NCBI GenBank assembly: GCA_964518335.1
Contig: CAZFDT010000008.1
Span: 48,227 to 112,226, forward strand
Direction of reading: 5' to 3'
Length of the DNA stretch: 64,000 nucleotides
Origin: CAZFDT01 sp964518335
GTDB lineage: Bacteria > Planctomycetota > Phycisphaerae > Phycisphaerales > Phycisphaeraceae
Positions 55,730-64,000 of the stretch are shown piece after piece (position 1 is the first letter of the stretch; each line of letters starts with the position of its first letter). The position numbers and the translations under genes were made by a program. The notes beneath the pieces are model-generated. The model had not been told where the DNA came from. It was given only the letters and a program-made list of their open reading frames with translations, and searched no databases.

Positions 55730-58700
55730 ACCCCATGTCGCCGGATCCTCCAGGCCCTCGTGCTTGGCGCGCGGCCAGTAGGCTTCACGCTCGATCGCAC
55801 CTTTGATCGTCAGGTTCAGGTTCATCCCCATCGTCGCTCCGACGCGCGGCGCGTAGCCGACGATGTGCTCGGCCGGGAGCAGAAACTCCATGACGAACCC
55901 GTCGTCCACACGGCGGGCGACGCTCTTGACGTTGGGCAGGTCCTGCTGCGTGGCGGGGATTTCGGCGTGGCGCTTCCACCGGCCGATGTACACGCGCTCT
56001 TCGGCGACGACCGGGGTGAGCCAGAACTGGTGATCGCCGGCGGCGAACTTGCGCGACGCGCGGTTGCCGGCCGTGTCCAGCCACAGCTCCAGCACGTCGC
56101 CCGCCCAGAAGCTGCGCGGATCGATGTTGCCCAGCTTGCTGTCGCGCGCGGCCACGGCGCCGTAAATGCCCGCCTCCGACCAGGCCAGGTGCAGCACGGC
56201 GTTGGCCTGGCTCAGCGTCGAACCGAGCATCCACCCCGGCACCGCCGTGGCGGCCGGCCAGTCGTCGAGCTTGCCGTCGATCGTGATCTTCCCCGCACGG
56301 TGCAGACGCCAGGCGCTGGGGATGATCGGCTGCGACACTCGAGCGCCGCGGTCGTCGGTGAACACCAACGCCGCCGACTCGTCATCCTTCCACTGCGGCG
56401 ACCAGGTCAGGTTCACCTTGACCTCGCGCATCTGACCGGGTTGGAGCGGCTCGACCGGGATCGACTCGGCCGCAGCCCGCCACGTCTTGGGCAACTGCAG
56501 CGTCAACTCGCCTGTCCGCGGCACCGCCGAGCGGTTGAGCACCCGGGCGGCCACCTGGGTGCTGCCCGGCGCCCCGGTGATCGAGCTGACGCGCAGACCC
56601 AGCGGCGGCTGCACCAGCACGCGCTGCACGATCGTCTTGACCGGCTTGCCCGACTCGCGAACCTCGATGGGAAGCTGTCTCACGCCCAGGCCCTCGGCGG
56701 CGGCGACGGTCATGGACAGCTCAACGAGACGATGCTCGCCGGGTGGGACCGACACCGTCACCTGTTGCGTGTCGCTGGCCCAGCCCTCGGGCAGCTGCAG
56801 CCGAATGTCAGCGTCGATGAGCGTCGGGCGCCGGTTGTCGATGCGAAGCACCGCCGTGATCGGATCGCCGGCGGCGGCGCAGGCCAGGTGATCGCTGTCG
56901 AGGCTGTAGGCCGTCTGCGCAAACCAGGGCGAGCCGCGGCCCAATCCCACGGCATAGACCGGGGCCATGGTGAGCCTGGCCGTCTTGCCGTCGATCGCAT
57001 TGCCCAGGAAGTCGTAGAGCTGCTCGGCGTCGAAGGCGACCTGCGGGCCGTCGTCGCCCTCGATGGTCCACAGCGCGGCGACGAGCTTGCCGTCCTGCTC
57101 GAAGACGTAGCCGTGCGTGTTGTCGCCGGCGTTGATGTCGCCGATGTAGGTCGGCGCAGGCAGTCGCGCCGTCATGCCCGCCATGGCGACGAGGGCCAGT
57201 TTGGGTTGGCGCAGGTGGTCGAGCATGCCGCAGCCGTCGAAGAATGTCTTGGGATCGGCCGAGTCGAGGTGGAAGAACCAGAAGCTCTTGGTGACGCCCG
57301 CGGCCAACTGCAGCATCCACGAGCGTTGCAGATACACCGCCTGCTGGTAGGGCGACACGGCCCGGCCGGCGAGGGTGTCCCAGCCGAACTCGGTGAACCA
57401 GTGCTCGCGTGGCTTGCCGTCGATGCGGGCGTTGCGCGTGGTGTTGCGCAGGTCGTCGAAAAAGAGCGTGGGCTGGCCGCCGCGGCTGCCGCCCTCGAAC
57501 CCGGTGTTGAAGTTGCCCGCGTTCACCTCGGGGGCGTCGACGCCGCAGTAGTGGTGGGTGTTGACCACGCCGATCTGGTCGAAGTAGCCGCGCTCGACCA
57601 TCGAGCGGGTGTGGCCGGGGTGGATGCCGGCCTGGCCGTTCTCGACGGCGACGGCGCCTTCACCGGCCATGATCTGCACGAGCTGGGCGAACGTGCGGTG
57701 ATACTCGCCGTAGTTGGCCCAGTCGCACAGGTCCTCGGCGTGGCGATTGGCGGCGGGCAGGTCGTACTCGTTGCTCAGCTCCCAGTGCGTGATCTGCGGG
57801 AAGGCCATCAGCGCGGCGGCAATGTCGCGCTTCCACTGGCGGTCGGGGCCGACTTGCGTCACCTTGCCGTTCTCCACGGGCGGGGCCTTGATCGAGAAGG
57901 CGAAGATCGGCAGGAGGTGGACACCGGCCTTCTCGAAGCGCTCGACGATGCGCGGGTAGTAAGGCCAGCCGCTGAAGTCGCCGCCGGCGCGGGCCCGCCG
58001 CATCCATTCGAGGTTGAACGCGTAGTCGCGATACCACACGACGCCCGCGCGGCGGTAGGGCTCCAGCGGCCAGTCGCCGGCGTTGTGAACGTTCAGACCG
58101 TAGGGCGACGCCAGCTTCTCCGCTGCAGTGAGCTCACGTCGCGGCGACAGCCGCGCGAACGTGAGCCGGCGCGACAGCGACGGCTCGCCCGACGCCGTCA
58201 GCTCGGACTCGACGTGGTAGCGGCCGTAGCGCGGCGACTTGAGCGGCACGCGCAGCATCGTCTTGCCTTCCACCGTCACGTCGCGCCGCTGCGTGTCGAG
58301 CACCGCCCCACCGTCGTCGAGCACGCGCAGCGCCAGCGTCGCCTGCAGCGGGCCTGGCTTCCACTGGCGGATCGTCACCGCCGCCTCGGGCGCCTCGCCG
58401 ACGAAGGCGTGACTCTCGACATCGGTTGTCAGCGTCAGATCGACCAGCGGCGTCGCCGGCGGGGCCTTCCACGCCTTGGCGGCGTCGGCGGGATTCGGCT
58501 CGGCCGTCCATCCGCGTAGCAGCCCCGTGGCCGGGTCCACGTCGCTCAGGTCGGTCGTCACCTCGATCTGGTCCAGCCACAGCCGCACCCGGCTGGCCTC
58601 GTTGCGGGCGCCCCAGTTCTGCGTCAGCACGCCGGTGAGGGCGATGGGCTGCGGCCAGCTCTCGGGCACGTTGAACGTTGCAGTGACCCAGCCGCCGTCC

Positions 58701-59092
58701 TTGTCGGGCTTGAGGCCCCACTCCTGCGCCTTGCCGGTGCGGCCCCACCCGTCGCGCAGCGAAAAATGCACCGAATGCCTCGGATCGCTGATGCGAAACC
58801 GCACCGAAAGCGACCGCGTCCGCCCGGGGATCACGATGTCGCCCGCCGGCTTGGCCGCAAAATGCCCGAAGTCCGCCGGGTGATCCACCTCGATCAAGAG
58901 CGACTTGCCCGTCAGCCCCGTCGCCGGCTCATCGCTCAGCAGCACGCGCCCCGGGGCCTTGCTGTCCACCGCCGCAACCCAGGGCACGGTGTCGAAGTCC
59001 TCGATCACCTTCGTGACCACCTGGGCCTGGCTCGCCTGCGCCCACGCCGCCAACAACGCCACCGCCATCCATCGCGCGCACCACATTCGCAT
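55709..59092 (-). CDS. Large secreted clan-A glycosidase with C-terminal CBM9-like domain
   Basis: This 1127-residue protein has a signal peptide (ARWMAVALLAAWAQASQAQ). A beta-sandwich carbohydrate-binding region spans about 25-290. The TIM barrel spans about 320-700, with candidate catalytic residues Glu442 (HWELSNEYD) and Glu568 (WFTEFGWDT), the NE and E pattern of clan GH-A. Ig-like sandwich domains follow, and a C-terminal CBM9-like module (about 930-1127; KITIDGKLDDWPAA, AGDVLELWLDTAGN). It probably cuts a polysaccharide outside the cell. The exact GH family cannot be set by eye. The start is ATG 59092; ATG 59086 is an alternative. Confidence 0.8.
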   Translation of the reverse strand: MRMWCARWMAVALLAAWAQASQAQVVTKVIEDFDTVPWVAAVDSKAPGRVLLSDEPATGLTGKSLLIEVDHPADFGHFAAKPAGDIVIPGRTRSLSVRFRISDPRHSVHFSLRDGWGRTGKAQEWGLKPDKDGGWVTATFNVPESWPQPIALTGVLTQNWGARNEASRVRLWLDQIEVTTDLSDVDPATGLLRGWTAEPNPADAAKAWKAPPATPLVDLTLTTDVESHAFVGEAPEAAVTIRQWKPGPLQATLALRVLDDGGAVLDTQRRDVTVEGKTMLRVPLKSPRYGRYHVESELTASGEPSLSRRLTFARLSPRRELTAAEKLASPYGLNVHNAGDWPLEPYRRAGVVWYRDYAFNLEWMRRARAGGDFSGWPYYPRIVERFEKAGVHLLPIFAFSIKAPPVENGKVTQVGPDRQWKRDIAAALMAFPQITHWELSNEYDLPAANRHAEDLCDWANYGEYHRTFAQLVQIMAGEGAVAVENGQAGIHPGHTRSMVERGYFDQIGVVNTHHYCGVDAPEVNAGNFNTGFEGGSRGGQPTLFFDDLRNTTRNARIDGKPREHWFTEFGWDTLAGRAVSPYQQAVYLQRSWMLQLAAGVTKSFWFFHLDSADPKTFFDGCGMLDHLRQPKLALVAMAGMTARLPAPTYIGDINAGDNTHGYVFEQDGKLVAALWTIEGDDGPQVAFDAEQLYDFLGNAIDGKTARLTMAPVYAVGLGRGSPWFAQTAYSLDSDHLACAAAGDPITAVLRIDNRRPTLIDADIRLQLPEGWASDTQQVTVSVPPGEHRLVELSMTVAAAEGLGVRQLPIEVRESGKPVKTIVQRVLVQPPLGLRVSSITGAPGSTQVAARVLNRSAVPRTGELTLQLPKTWRAAAESIPVEPLQPGQMREVKVNLTWSPQWKDDESAALVFTDDRGARVSQPIIPSAWRLHRAGKITIDGKLDDWPAATAVPGWMLGSTLSQANAVLHLAWSEAGIYGAVAARDSKLGNIDPRSFWAGDVLELWLDTAGNRASRKFAAGDHQFWLTPVVAEERVYIGRWKRHAEIPATQQDLPNVKSVARRVDDGFVMEFLLPAEHIVGYAPRVGATMGMNLNLTIKGAIEREAYWPRAKHEGLEDPATWGSVQLVE

Positions 59093-59171
59093 GGCCTTTC
59101 CATGAAAGTCAGCAGGATGACCCCGATCACACCCCGCGGAACACTCGGCCCACACGCCGGTGGACGCTCGA

Positions 59172-59193
59172 CCGGCGGCAGGTTTGCCGCCGG
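59172..59193 (-). terminator. GC-rich hairpin after the PEP-CTERM gene
   Basis: A perfect 9-base stem (59172-59180 with 59185-59193) around a 4-base loop lies directly after the TAG stop at 59194-59196 of the minus-strand PEP-CTERM gene. No T-run follows, so termination is likely but not certain. Confidence 0.55.
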
Positions 59194-61215
59194 CTACGCC
59201 CTCCGCCGCACACCCATCAGCAGCGACCCCGCGGCCAACAGCAGCATCGACGCCGGCTCGGGCACGACGTGGATCAGGCCGCTGCCGCTGAAGTAGGTGT
59301 CGTTGACGATCACGTCGTACACGCCGGTGTACGCCGTCGCCGCCGCGGTCGAGCCGTAGTAGCCCGCGCCCTGGAACGCGCCGCCGAGGGAGAGCGCGCC
59401 GACGGTCTCGACGATGTCGGCGTCGACCTCGACCTTGCCGTTGTAGAGGCCGTGCGCTTCGAGGATGAGCGAGGCACCGTCGTGAATGGCGTCGCCGTTG
59501 AGCAGTTTGAGCAGGGCGCCCACCGCCACGCCGACGTCGCCGGTCACGCCGAGGTTGGAGTAGAACGTGCCGTCGCCGACCTGAAGCGTCCCTGCACTGA
59601 CATAGGTGCGGCCGGTGTACGTGTTGGCGGCCTGAAGCACGAGGATTCCTGTACCAGCCTTGATCAGACCGTTGGAACCGGCAATGACCGAGCCCATCGT
59701 GTTGGTGTTGGTGGAGATTGACCAGATCACACCCTCAGCAGTGCCGAAATTAACGGTGCCCGCCGCGGCATCGCCGGCGACACCCATCCCGGCAGTATTC
59801 AGGCTGAACCCCAAGGCGCCGCTCGTCAAAGTCAGAACGCTTCCCGCCCCGATGTTGACGACTCCACTCGATGTCCTCTGCAATGAGTTGAGCGTTTTGC
59901 TCTGGCCGTCCCCAAGTCCGTTGTTTGACTTGACATTGGACGTGCTATCCAAGGCCAGTAAAGCCGCCGTATTGGCCGGAGTGACATACTCCGATGACGT
60001 CAGTCCGCGGATGCCTGAACCCGCGATATACGTCGCCCAATCAAGAGGGTTGGCCGCACTGCCATTGGTGTTCGCGGCCGTCATCCACGGGATAATGCTC
60101 ATGGTCGTCGTTCCCGCAGCACCCCCGCCTCCGACCAGGAACGATCCTCCGTCATTGCCTGTGTTGATATTGGCGATGAGGAGCCTGGCTTCCGCGGCCA
60201 GATTGGAGCTGCGCACCGCTGCGGTGGCGCCGGCGCCTCGGGTCAGTGTCGCGACATCAACGACGCGGTTGTCATCACCGCCGCGCTGGACGGTAATCAT
60301 CGAGTATGCGCTGTTGATGTTCAGCGAGCTGACTTCGTCCGTCACCGTATCGACGACGTCGCTGATCGGCTGGCCGCCGGCATTGAGGTGTCCACCATTG
60401 AGGGTGAGATTGGTGGGCAGCCGGTTGTTGGGAGGCGTGGCAAATGGCGTACCGCTCCCGGTGGTCAACGAGCCGCCCGTGTGCGAGAAAGCACCGGCGG
60501 GATTTAGATGACCGTTGAGCGTCACGCTGGTGGTACTAAGCTGGCCATTGACAATCGTCAGGCTGCCGACGTTGACAATGATGCTGCCGGTGAAGTCGGT
60601 CAGGCCGCTGTTGGCGTTGATGACACCGGTGTTGTTCTTGATGAGCGTGCCGATGCCGGTGATGCCGCCGTTGGATGAGTTGGTGCCGATGCCCATGGAC
60701 CCGCCGGTGCCGGTGAGGGTCATCGTGTTGCCGTTGAGGTTGAGCGTGCCGGTGAAGTTGAGGTTCTGCGTGCCGGCGTAGTTGAGCGTGAGATTGGACG
60801 TGCCGCCCAGCGACACATTCGATGCGATGGCGTTTGAGACAGTGCCAGTGCCGCCAACGCTCAACGCGGTGGCGCCTCCAGGTGTTGCCGCCTCAAACGT
60901 CAACGTCTGCGTGCCTGTGCCGCTTGAGATCGTGAAGGCGTGCGTACCGTCGGAATCGCCGAGGTTGAGTGTGCCGACGGTGATCCCCTGTTGCAGGCGG
61001 ACGGTCTGGCCCGCAGTAATGTTGTTGTTGACATCGGCGACTTCACCCGCTCCGTTGGGGAACGTCGTGTTCGGCAGCCAGTTGGCGGTGCTGTTCCAGT
61101 CGTGCGTGCCGCCGGTCTGGTTCCACGTTGCATCCGCGGCCAGCGCCGGGGACGCGGCGAGGGCCAGGACGGCGGTGGTGGCCGTGATAATGCGTTGGGA
61201 TGGGTTGATTCGCAT
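59194..61215 (-). CDS. PEP-CTERM protein with autotransporter-like beta-strand repeats
   Basis: This 673-residue protein has a signal peptide (TAVLALAASPALAAD). A long beta-helical region rich in Gly, Thr, Asn and Ser follows, with the autotransporter-associated repeat type (GLIKAGTGILVLQAANTYTG, RTYVSAGTLQVGDG). It ends with PEP-CTERM (VPEPASMLLLAAG, then RRR). It should be exported and displayed on the surface by an exosortase system. GGAGGAG precedes ATG 61215. The N-terminal and C-terminal parts are clearly similar to the next gene upstream, so the pair arose by duplication. Confidence 0.88.
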   Translation of the reverse strand: MRINPSQRIITATTAVLALAASPALAADATWNQTGGTHDWNSTANWLPNTTFPNGAGEVADVNNNITAGQTVRLQQGITVGTLNLGDSDGTHAFTISSGTGTQTLTFEAATPGGATALSVGGTGTVSNAIASNVSLGGTSNLTLNYAGTQNLNFTGTLNLNGNTMTLTGTGGSMGIGTNSSNGGITGIGTLIKNNTGVINANSGLTDFTGSIIVNVGSLTIVNGQLSTTSVTLNGHLNPAGAFSHTGGSLTTGSGTPFATPPNNRLPTNLTLNGGHLNAGGQPISDVVDTVTDEVSSLNINSAYSMITVQRGGDDNRVVDVATLTRGAGATAAVRSSNLAAEARLLIANINTGNDGGSFLVGGGGAAGTTTMSIIPWMTAANTNGSAANPLDWATYIAGSGIRGLTSSEYVTPANTAALLALDSTSNVKSNNGLGDGQSKTLNSLQRTSSGVVNIGAGSVLTLTSGALGFSLNTAGMGVAGDAAAGTVNFGTAEGVIWSISTNTNTMGSVIAGSNGLIKAGTGILVLQAANTYTGRTYVSAGTLQVGDGTFYSNLGVTGDVGVAVGALLKLLNGDAIHDGASLILEAHGLYNGKVEVDADIVETVGALSLGGAFQGAGYYGSTAAATAYTGVYDVIVNDTYFSGSGLIHVVPEPASMLLLAAGSLLMGVRRRA

Positions 61216-61290
61216 GGGAGCTCTCCTCCAGGTTCAGGAATCACATTCAGTCACGAAAGAGCACACGATCCAGCATGAGTTCGCACGTCG

Positions 61291-63360
61291 TCATCGCGCT
61301 GCCAACTGCTTTCGCCCACGGCCTGCGATCAGCAGCGACCCGGCGGTCAACAGCAGCATCGACGCCGGCTCGGGCACGACGTTGAGGATGCCCGTGCCGC
61401 TGAAATACACATCGTTCTGGAACTGGGCGGCGCTGGCGGTGCTGCCCCAGGTGCCCGCGGCCTGAAGGACGCCGCCGAGGTAGAGCCCGCCAACGGTTTC
61501 CATGATGCCCGCGCCCAGGTCCATCTTGCCGTTGAACAGGCCGAACGCATCGAGGTAAACGATCTTGTTGTCGCCGATGAGGTCCACGGCGGCATTGGTG
61601 GCCATGATGCGGAGCGTCGCGCCGGTGTGGACGCGCACGTCGCCGCTGCCGATGCGGCTGGAGAAGTTGGCGTCGCCGACCTGGAGCGTGCCGCCGGAGA
61701 CGTGCGTGTCGCCGGTGATGGTGTTGATGCCGGTGAGCACGAGCGTGCCCGTGCCGCCCTTGGTCAGTCCGCCTGAGCCGGTGAGGACGGCGCCGATGCC
61801 GTTGGTGTTGGCCACCATGTTGAAGATGACGCCCTCGGCGGAACCGAAATTGATCGTACCCGCGCGACCGTCGCCATTCCCCGCCACACCAATGCTGCCT
61901 GTGCCCGTAATAGCCAGCCCGCCGCTGGTGATGGTGATGATGCGCCCCACGGGTGCAACGAGATCCATTGAGACGGTCGCGGCATTGCCGTACGTCAATG
62001 AATTGATGGCGATATCCGATGCCAGGGCCCCGATTGTGCCGGAAGTCACGACATTGGCACCAGCGGTCATGGCCGCGGTGGACTCTCCTGCTCGCAAGGC
62101 GCGGAAGCCTTCCGCCGCATCGTAGGTGGCGAAAGTGACACCGCTATTGTTGTTCGCGGTATTCGTAGAGGCGATCATCCAAGGGATGATGCGGGTGGAA
62201 TCGCCGGAGGTGGCGGTGGAGCCGACAATAAAGCTCGCACCATTGGCGGCTTGCATCTGGTGGATAACCGTCTGGCTTGCAGTTCCCGTGGAGGGCGCCG
62301 GCGCACGGAAGAAGGCGGTGGCGCCTTCGCCTCGCTCGACCGTCGTCACGTTGAGGAGGTTGCCTGCCGTGGTGCCGCTGGCGGCAACGTTGACCCACGA
62401 AAAGGCGCTATTGAAATCGAGGTTGGCGACGTTGTCCTGTTGCATGACGCCCGTGTTGCCCGCCGTCAACGGTACGCCGGCGTCGTTTAGGAATCCGCCG
62501 TTGATGGTGATGCGGTTCTGCGTCAGCCGCTGATTGGCTGGAGGAGACAGCGTGCTGCCCGTGCCGATCTGGAGCTTTCCGCCGAGTTGATTGGTGCCGT
62601 CGTGTGCGCCGTTGATGATGATTTCCGCCGCATTGCGCACCGAAGCGCTGGTGAGGGAGAAGGTCCCGGCGTTGGCGTCACTGCCAAGCCCTTGACCGTT
62701 GGCCACCAGCGTTCCGGTGAACAGGGATTTGTCGCCGGTGATGAAAACAGGTGAATCGCTGTTGTTGATGATCGTGCCGCCGCCGACGAGCGTGTCAGTG
62801 CCGCTGATGGTCATCTGCGTGCCGTCGGAGGTGCCTTTGTAGCCGCCGACGATGGTGACCGTGCGACTTCCCAGATTCATCCCGCCGCTGAGGGTCAAGC
62901 TTTGCCGGTTTCCAACCGTCGTGCTGGGTTTGAGATTAATGGTGAGGTCGGAGTTCAGCGCGATCGGTGCGCTGATCGTGTTGCCGATGGTGCCGGCATT
63001 CTCGACGTTGATCTGGGCCGCAACGCTGGACCCGCTGTCGAAGGTCAGCGTATTGGTTCCTGTGCCGGTGGACACTGTGGTGGTGGAAAGGCCATCGAGA
63101 TCGCCGATGTTCAGGATGCCGAGGGCGATCGCCTGCTGCAGGCGGATCGTCTGTGCGCCCGCGATGTTAATGTTGAGATTGGCGGTCTCTCCCGCACCAT
63201 TGGGGAACGTGCTGTTCGGCAGCCAGTTGGCGGTGACGTTCCAGTCGTACGTCGCCGCGGCGGTCTGGTTCCACGTCGCATCGGCGGCCAGCGCCGGCGC
63301 GGCGGCCAGGATCAGCGCAGCGCACGCGGCGGTCAGTTGAAACGCTTGATTCGTACGCAT
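61291..63360 (-). CDS. Paralogous PEP-CTERM protein with beta-strand repeats
   Basis: This 689-residue paralogue of the downstream gene has a signal peptide (ACAALILAAAPALAAD) and the same YDWNVTANWLPNSTFPNGAG block near residue 35. The repeat GGLTKGGTGTLVLTGINTIT and the PEP-CTERM end (VPEPASMLLLTAG, then GRGRK) are also present. The middle parts of the two proteins differ. AGGAGG lies a few bases before ATG 63360; a longer frame to 63399 is unlikely. It is 72 bases downstream of a pseudopilin gene. Confidence 0.88.
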   Translation of the reverse strand: MRTNQAFQLTAACAALILAAAPALAADATWNQTAAATYDWNVTANWLPNSTFPNGAGETANLNINIAGAQTIRLQQAIALGILNIGDLDGLSTTTVSTGTGTNTLTFDSGSSVAAQINVENAGTIGNTISAPIALNSDLTINLKPSTTVGNRQSLTLSGGMNLGSRTVTIVGGYKGTSDGTQMTISGTDTLVGGGTIINNSDSPVFITGDKSLFTGTLVANGQGLGSDANAGTFSLTSASVRNAAEIIINGAHDGTNQLGGKLQIGTGSTLSPPANQRLTQNRITINGGFLNDAGVPLTAGNTGVMQQDNVANLDFNSAFSWVNVAASGTTAGNLLNVTTVERGEGATAFFRAPAPSTGTASQTVIHQMQAANGASFIVGSTATSGDSTRIIPWMIASTNTANNNSGVTFATYDAAEGFRALRAGESTAAMTAGANVVTSGTIGALASDIAINSLTYGNAATVSMDLVAPVGRIITITSGGLAITGTGSIGVAGNGDGRAGTINFGSAEGVIFNMVANTNGIGAVLTGSGGLTKGGTGTLVLTGINTITGDTHVSGGTLQVGDANFSSRIGSGDVRVHTGATLRIMATNAAVDLIGDNKIVYLDAFGLFNGKMDLGAGIMETVGGLYLGGVLQAAGTWGSTASAAQFQNDVYFSGTGILNVVPEPASMLLLTAGSLLIAGRGRKQLAAR

Positions 63361-63432
63361 GAAACTCCTCCTTCGCGGTGATGAGATCGATGACATCATG
63401 AGAACGCTAAATGCATGGGTGATCGATATCGG

Positions 63433-64000
63433 TCAATACTCCGACAATGCGTAATCGCCTCCGTTGGTGTACGGAGCAAACGGGGTGGTCCACTTGTGGG
63501 CGTGGATGTCCTGTTTGCCGTTGAGAATGTGCTGGTAGTCGCCGATGTACTCGACGGTTTTGCTCAGGGCCTTGGCGTGGCCGTCCATGAAGCCCGTGGG
63601 GCGCGGGCCGTACTGCGAGGCGGCAACGGCCACGGGTTCGAAGGTGCGCGAGTGCCAGCTTCGGGCGCCCAGGGTGTTCCACCCGCCGGGGAATGTGCCG
63701 CCGCCCGATAGGCGCAACGAACACCACTGCAGCGGCATCTGGGTAGGCCAGGTGAAGAAATCGAGCTTCCACGACTGGGCGCGGGGCGGGGGCGGGAACG
63801 GGTCGGCGGTGGCGTAGTTCTCCGCCCAGTGGTACTGCAGCCCGGCATAAGAGTTCGTCCCCGATCCGGTGACATTCATCGGCGGATTCTCGTAATAGCG
63901 TCGTCCGTTGGCGTCCACAATGCTCAAGCGCTGCGTTGAGCTTGGGCACAGCCAAACGCCGCCGGCGACGAAACGCACGTTGTTATCGCCCGGGTACCAC
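63433..64000 (-). CDS. Pseudopilin-family protein, 5' end cut by window edge
   Basis: The frame is open to the right edge and 188 C-terminal residues are visible. The sequence VANGRRYYENPPMN-like start (IVDANGRRYYENPPMN), LQYHWAENYATADPFPP and the end RPTGFMDGHAKALSKTVEY fit the C-terminal part of H-X9-DG pseudopilins. The His of the motif is replaced by Gln (QYGPRPTGFMDG). It precedes the two PEP-CTERM genes on the same strand, the same order as at 27467-25537. The prepilin N-terminus should lie beyond the window. Confidence 0.75.
   Translation of the reverse strand, partial: WYPGDNNVRFVAGGVWLCPSSTQRLSIVDANGRRYYENPPMNVTGSGTNSYAGLQYHWAENYATADPFPPPPRAQSWKLDFFTWPTQMPLQWCSLRLSGGGTFPGGWNTLGARSWHSRTFEPVAVAASQYGPRPTGFMDGHAKALSKTVEYIGDYQHILNGKQDIHAHKWTTPFAPYTNGGDYALSEY

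Noticed and set aside
55760..58519. A 919-codon plus-strand frame opposite the large glycosidase
   Set aside because: Same shadow composition; the opposite strand has a signal peptide, catalytic motifs and a CBM9-like end.

Overview
The window looks like chromosomal DNA of a planctomycete, most probably class Phycisphaerae. The reasons are the high GC content (by eye about two thirds), four H-X9-DG pseudopilins with GFTLIELLVVIS N-termini, three PEP-CTERM surface proteins, a PEP-CTERM-type CAAX protease homologue, XylR-type LacI/AraC hybrid regulators, and many secreted sugar-active enzymes. Taxonomy is inferred from gene content only. I saw no rRNA, tRNA or CRISPR array.

Left part (1-16 kb): a truncated tandem FAD oxidoreductase diverges from a PocR-AraC regulator. 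A lower-GC patch follows (about 3.1-4.3 kb) with a pseudopilin gene and a dead integrase fragment. Next come housekeeping and transport genes: SMP-30 lactonase, MFS transporter, yicC, secG, CAAX protease, release-factor-like protein and TPR protein. A ParE/RelE-Phd toxin-antitoxin pair and an OlsF-like ornithine-lipid synthase close this part.

Middle (15-37 kb): a LysR regulator is translationally coupled to gltB, followed by gltD (ammonia assimilation). A four-gene minus-strand operon (pseudopilin, LamG PEP-CTERM protein, BNR_4 lyase-like enzyme, GH16-SGNH fusion) is divergent from a XylR regulator and looks like a polysaccharide-utilisation locus. A response-regulator diguanylate cyclase is followed by three tandem small PilZ proteins, with a fourth PilZ protein 3.5 kb away. 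The agmatine-to-putrescine genes aguB-aguA, a chlorite-dismutase-family protein, rsmE and dut follow.

Right part (37-64 kb): a 1397-residue membrane protein joins a GT2 synthase to two glycosidase-like domains and is coupled to another pseudopilin. A complete sulfate ABC importer (sbp-cysT-cysW-cysA) has a consensus sigma-54 promoter and diverges from a sigma-54 enhancer-binding regulator. A second saccharolytic region follows: esterase, unknown secreted protein, GH78 rhamnosidase, CE4 deacetylase, URO-D-family protein and a clan-A glycosidase with a C-terminal CBM9-like domain. Two tandem paralogous PEP-CTERM proteins and a truncated pseudopilin run to the right edge.

Recurring themes are sugar-polymer turnover with cell-surface PEP-CTERM proteins and a pseudopilin at each locus, c-di-GMP signalling, and many genes whose -10-like hexamer lies only 7-9 bases before the start codon, suggesting frequent leaderless transcripts.
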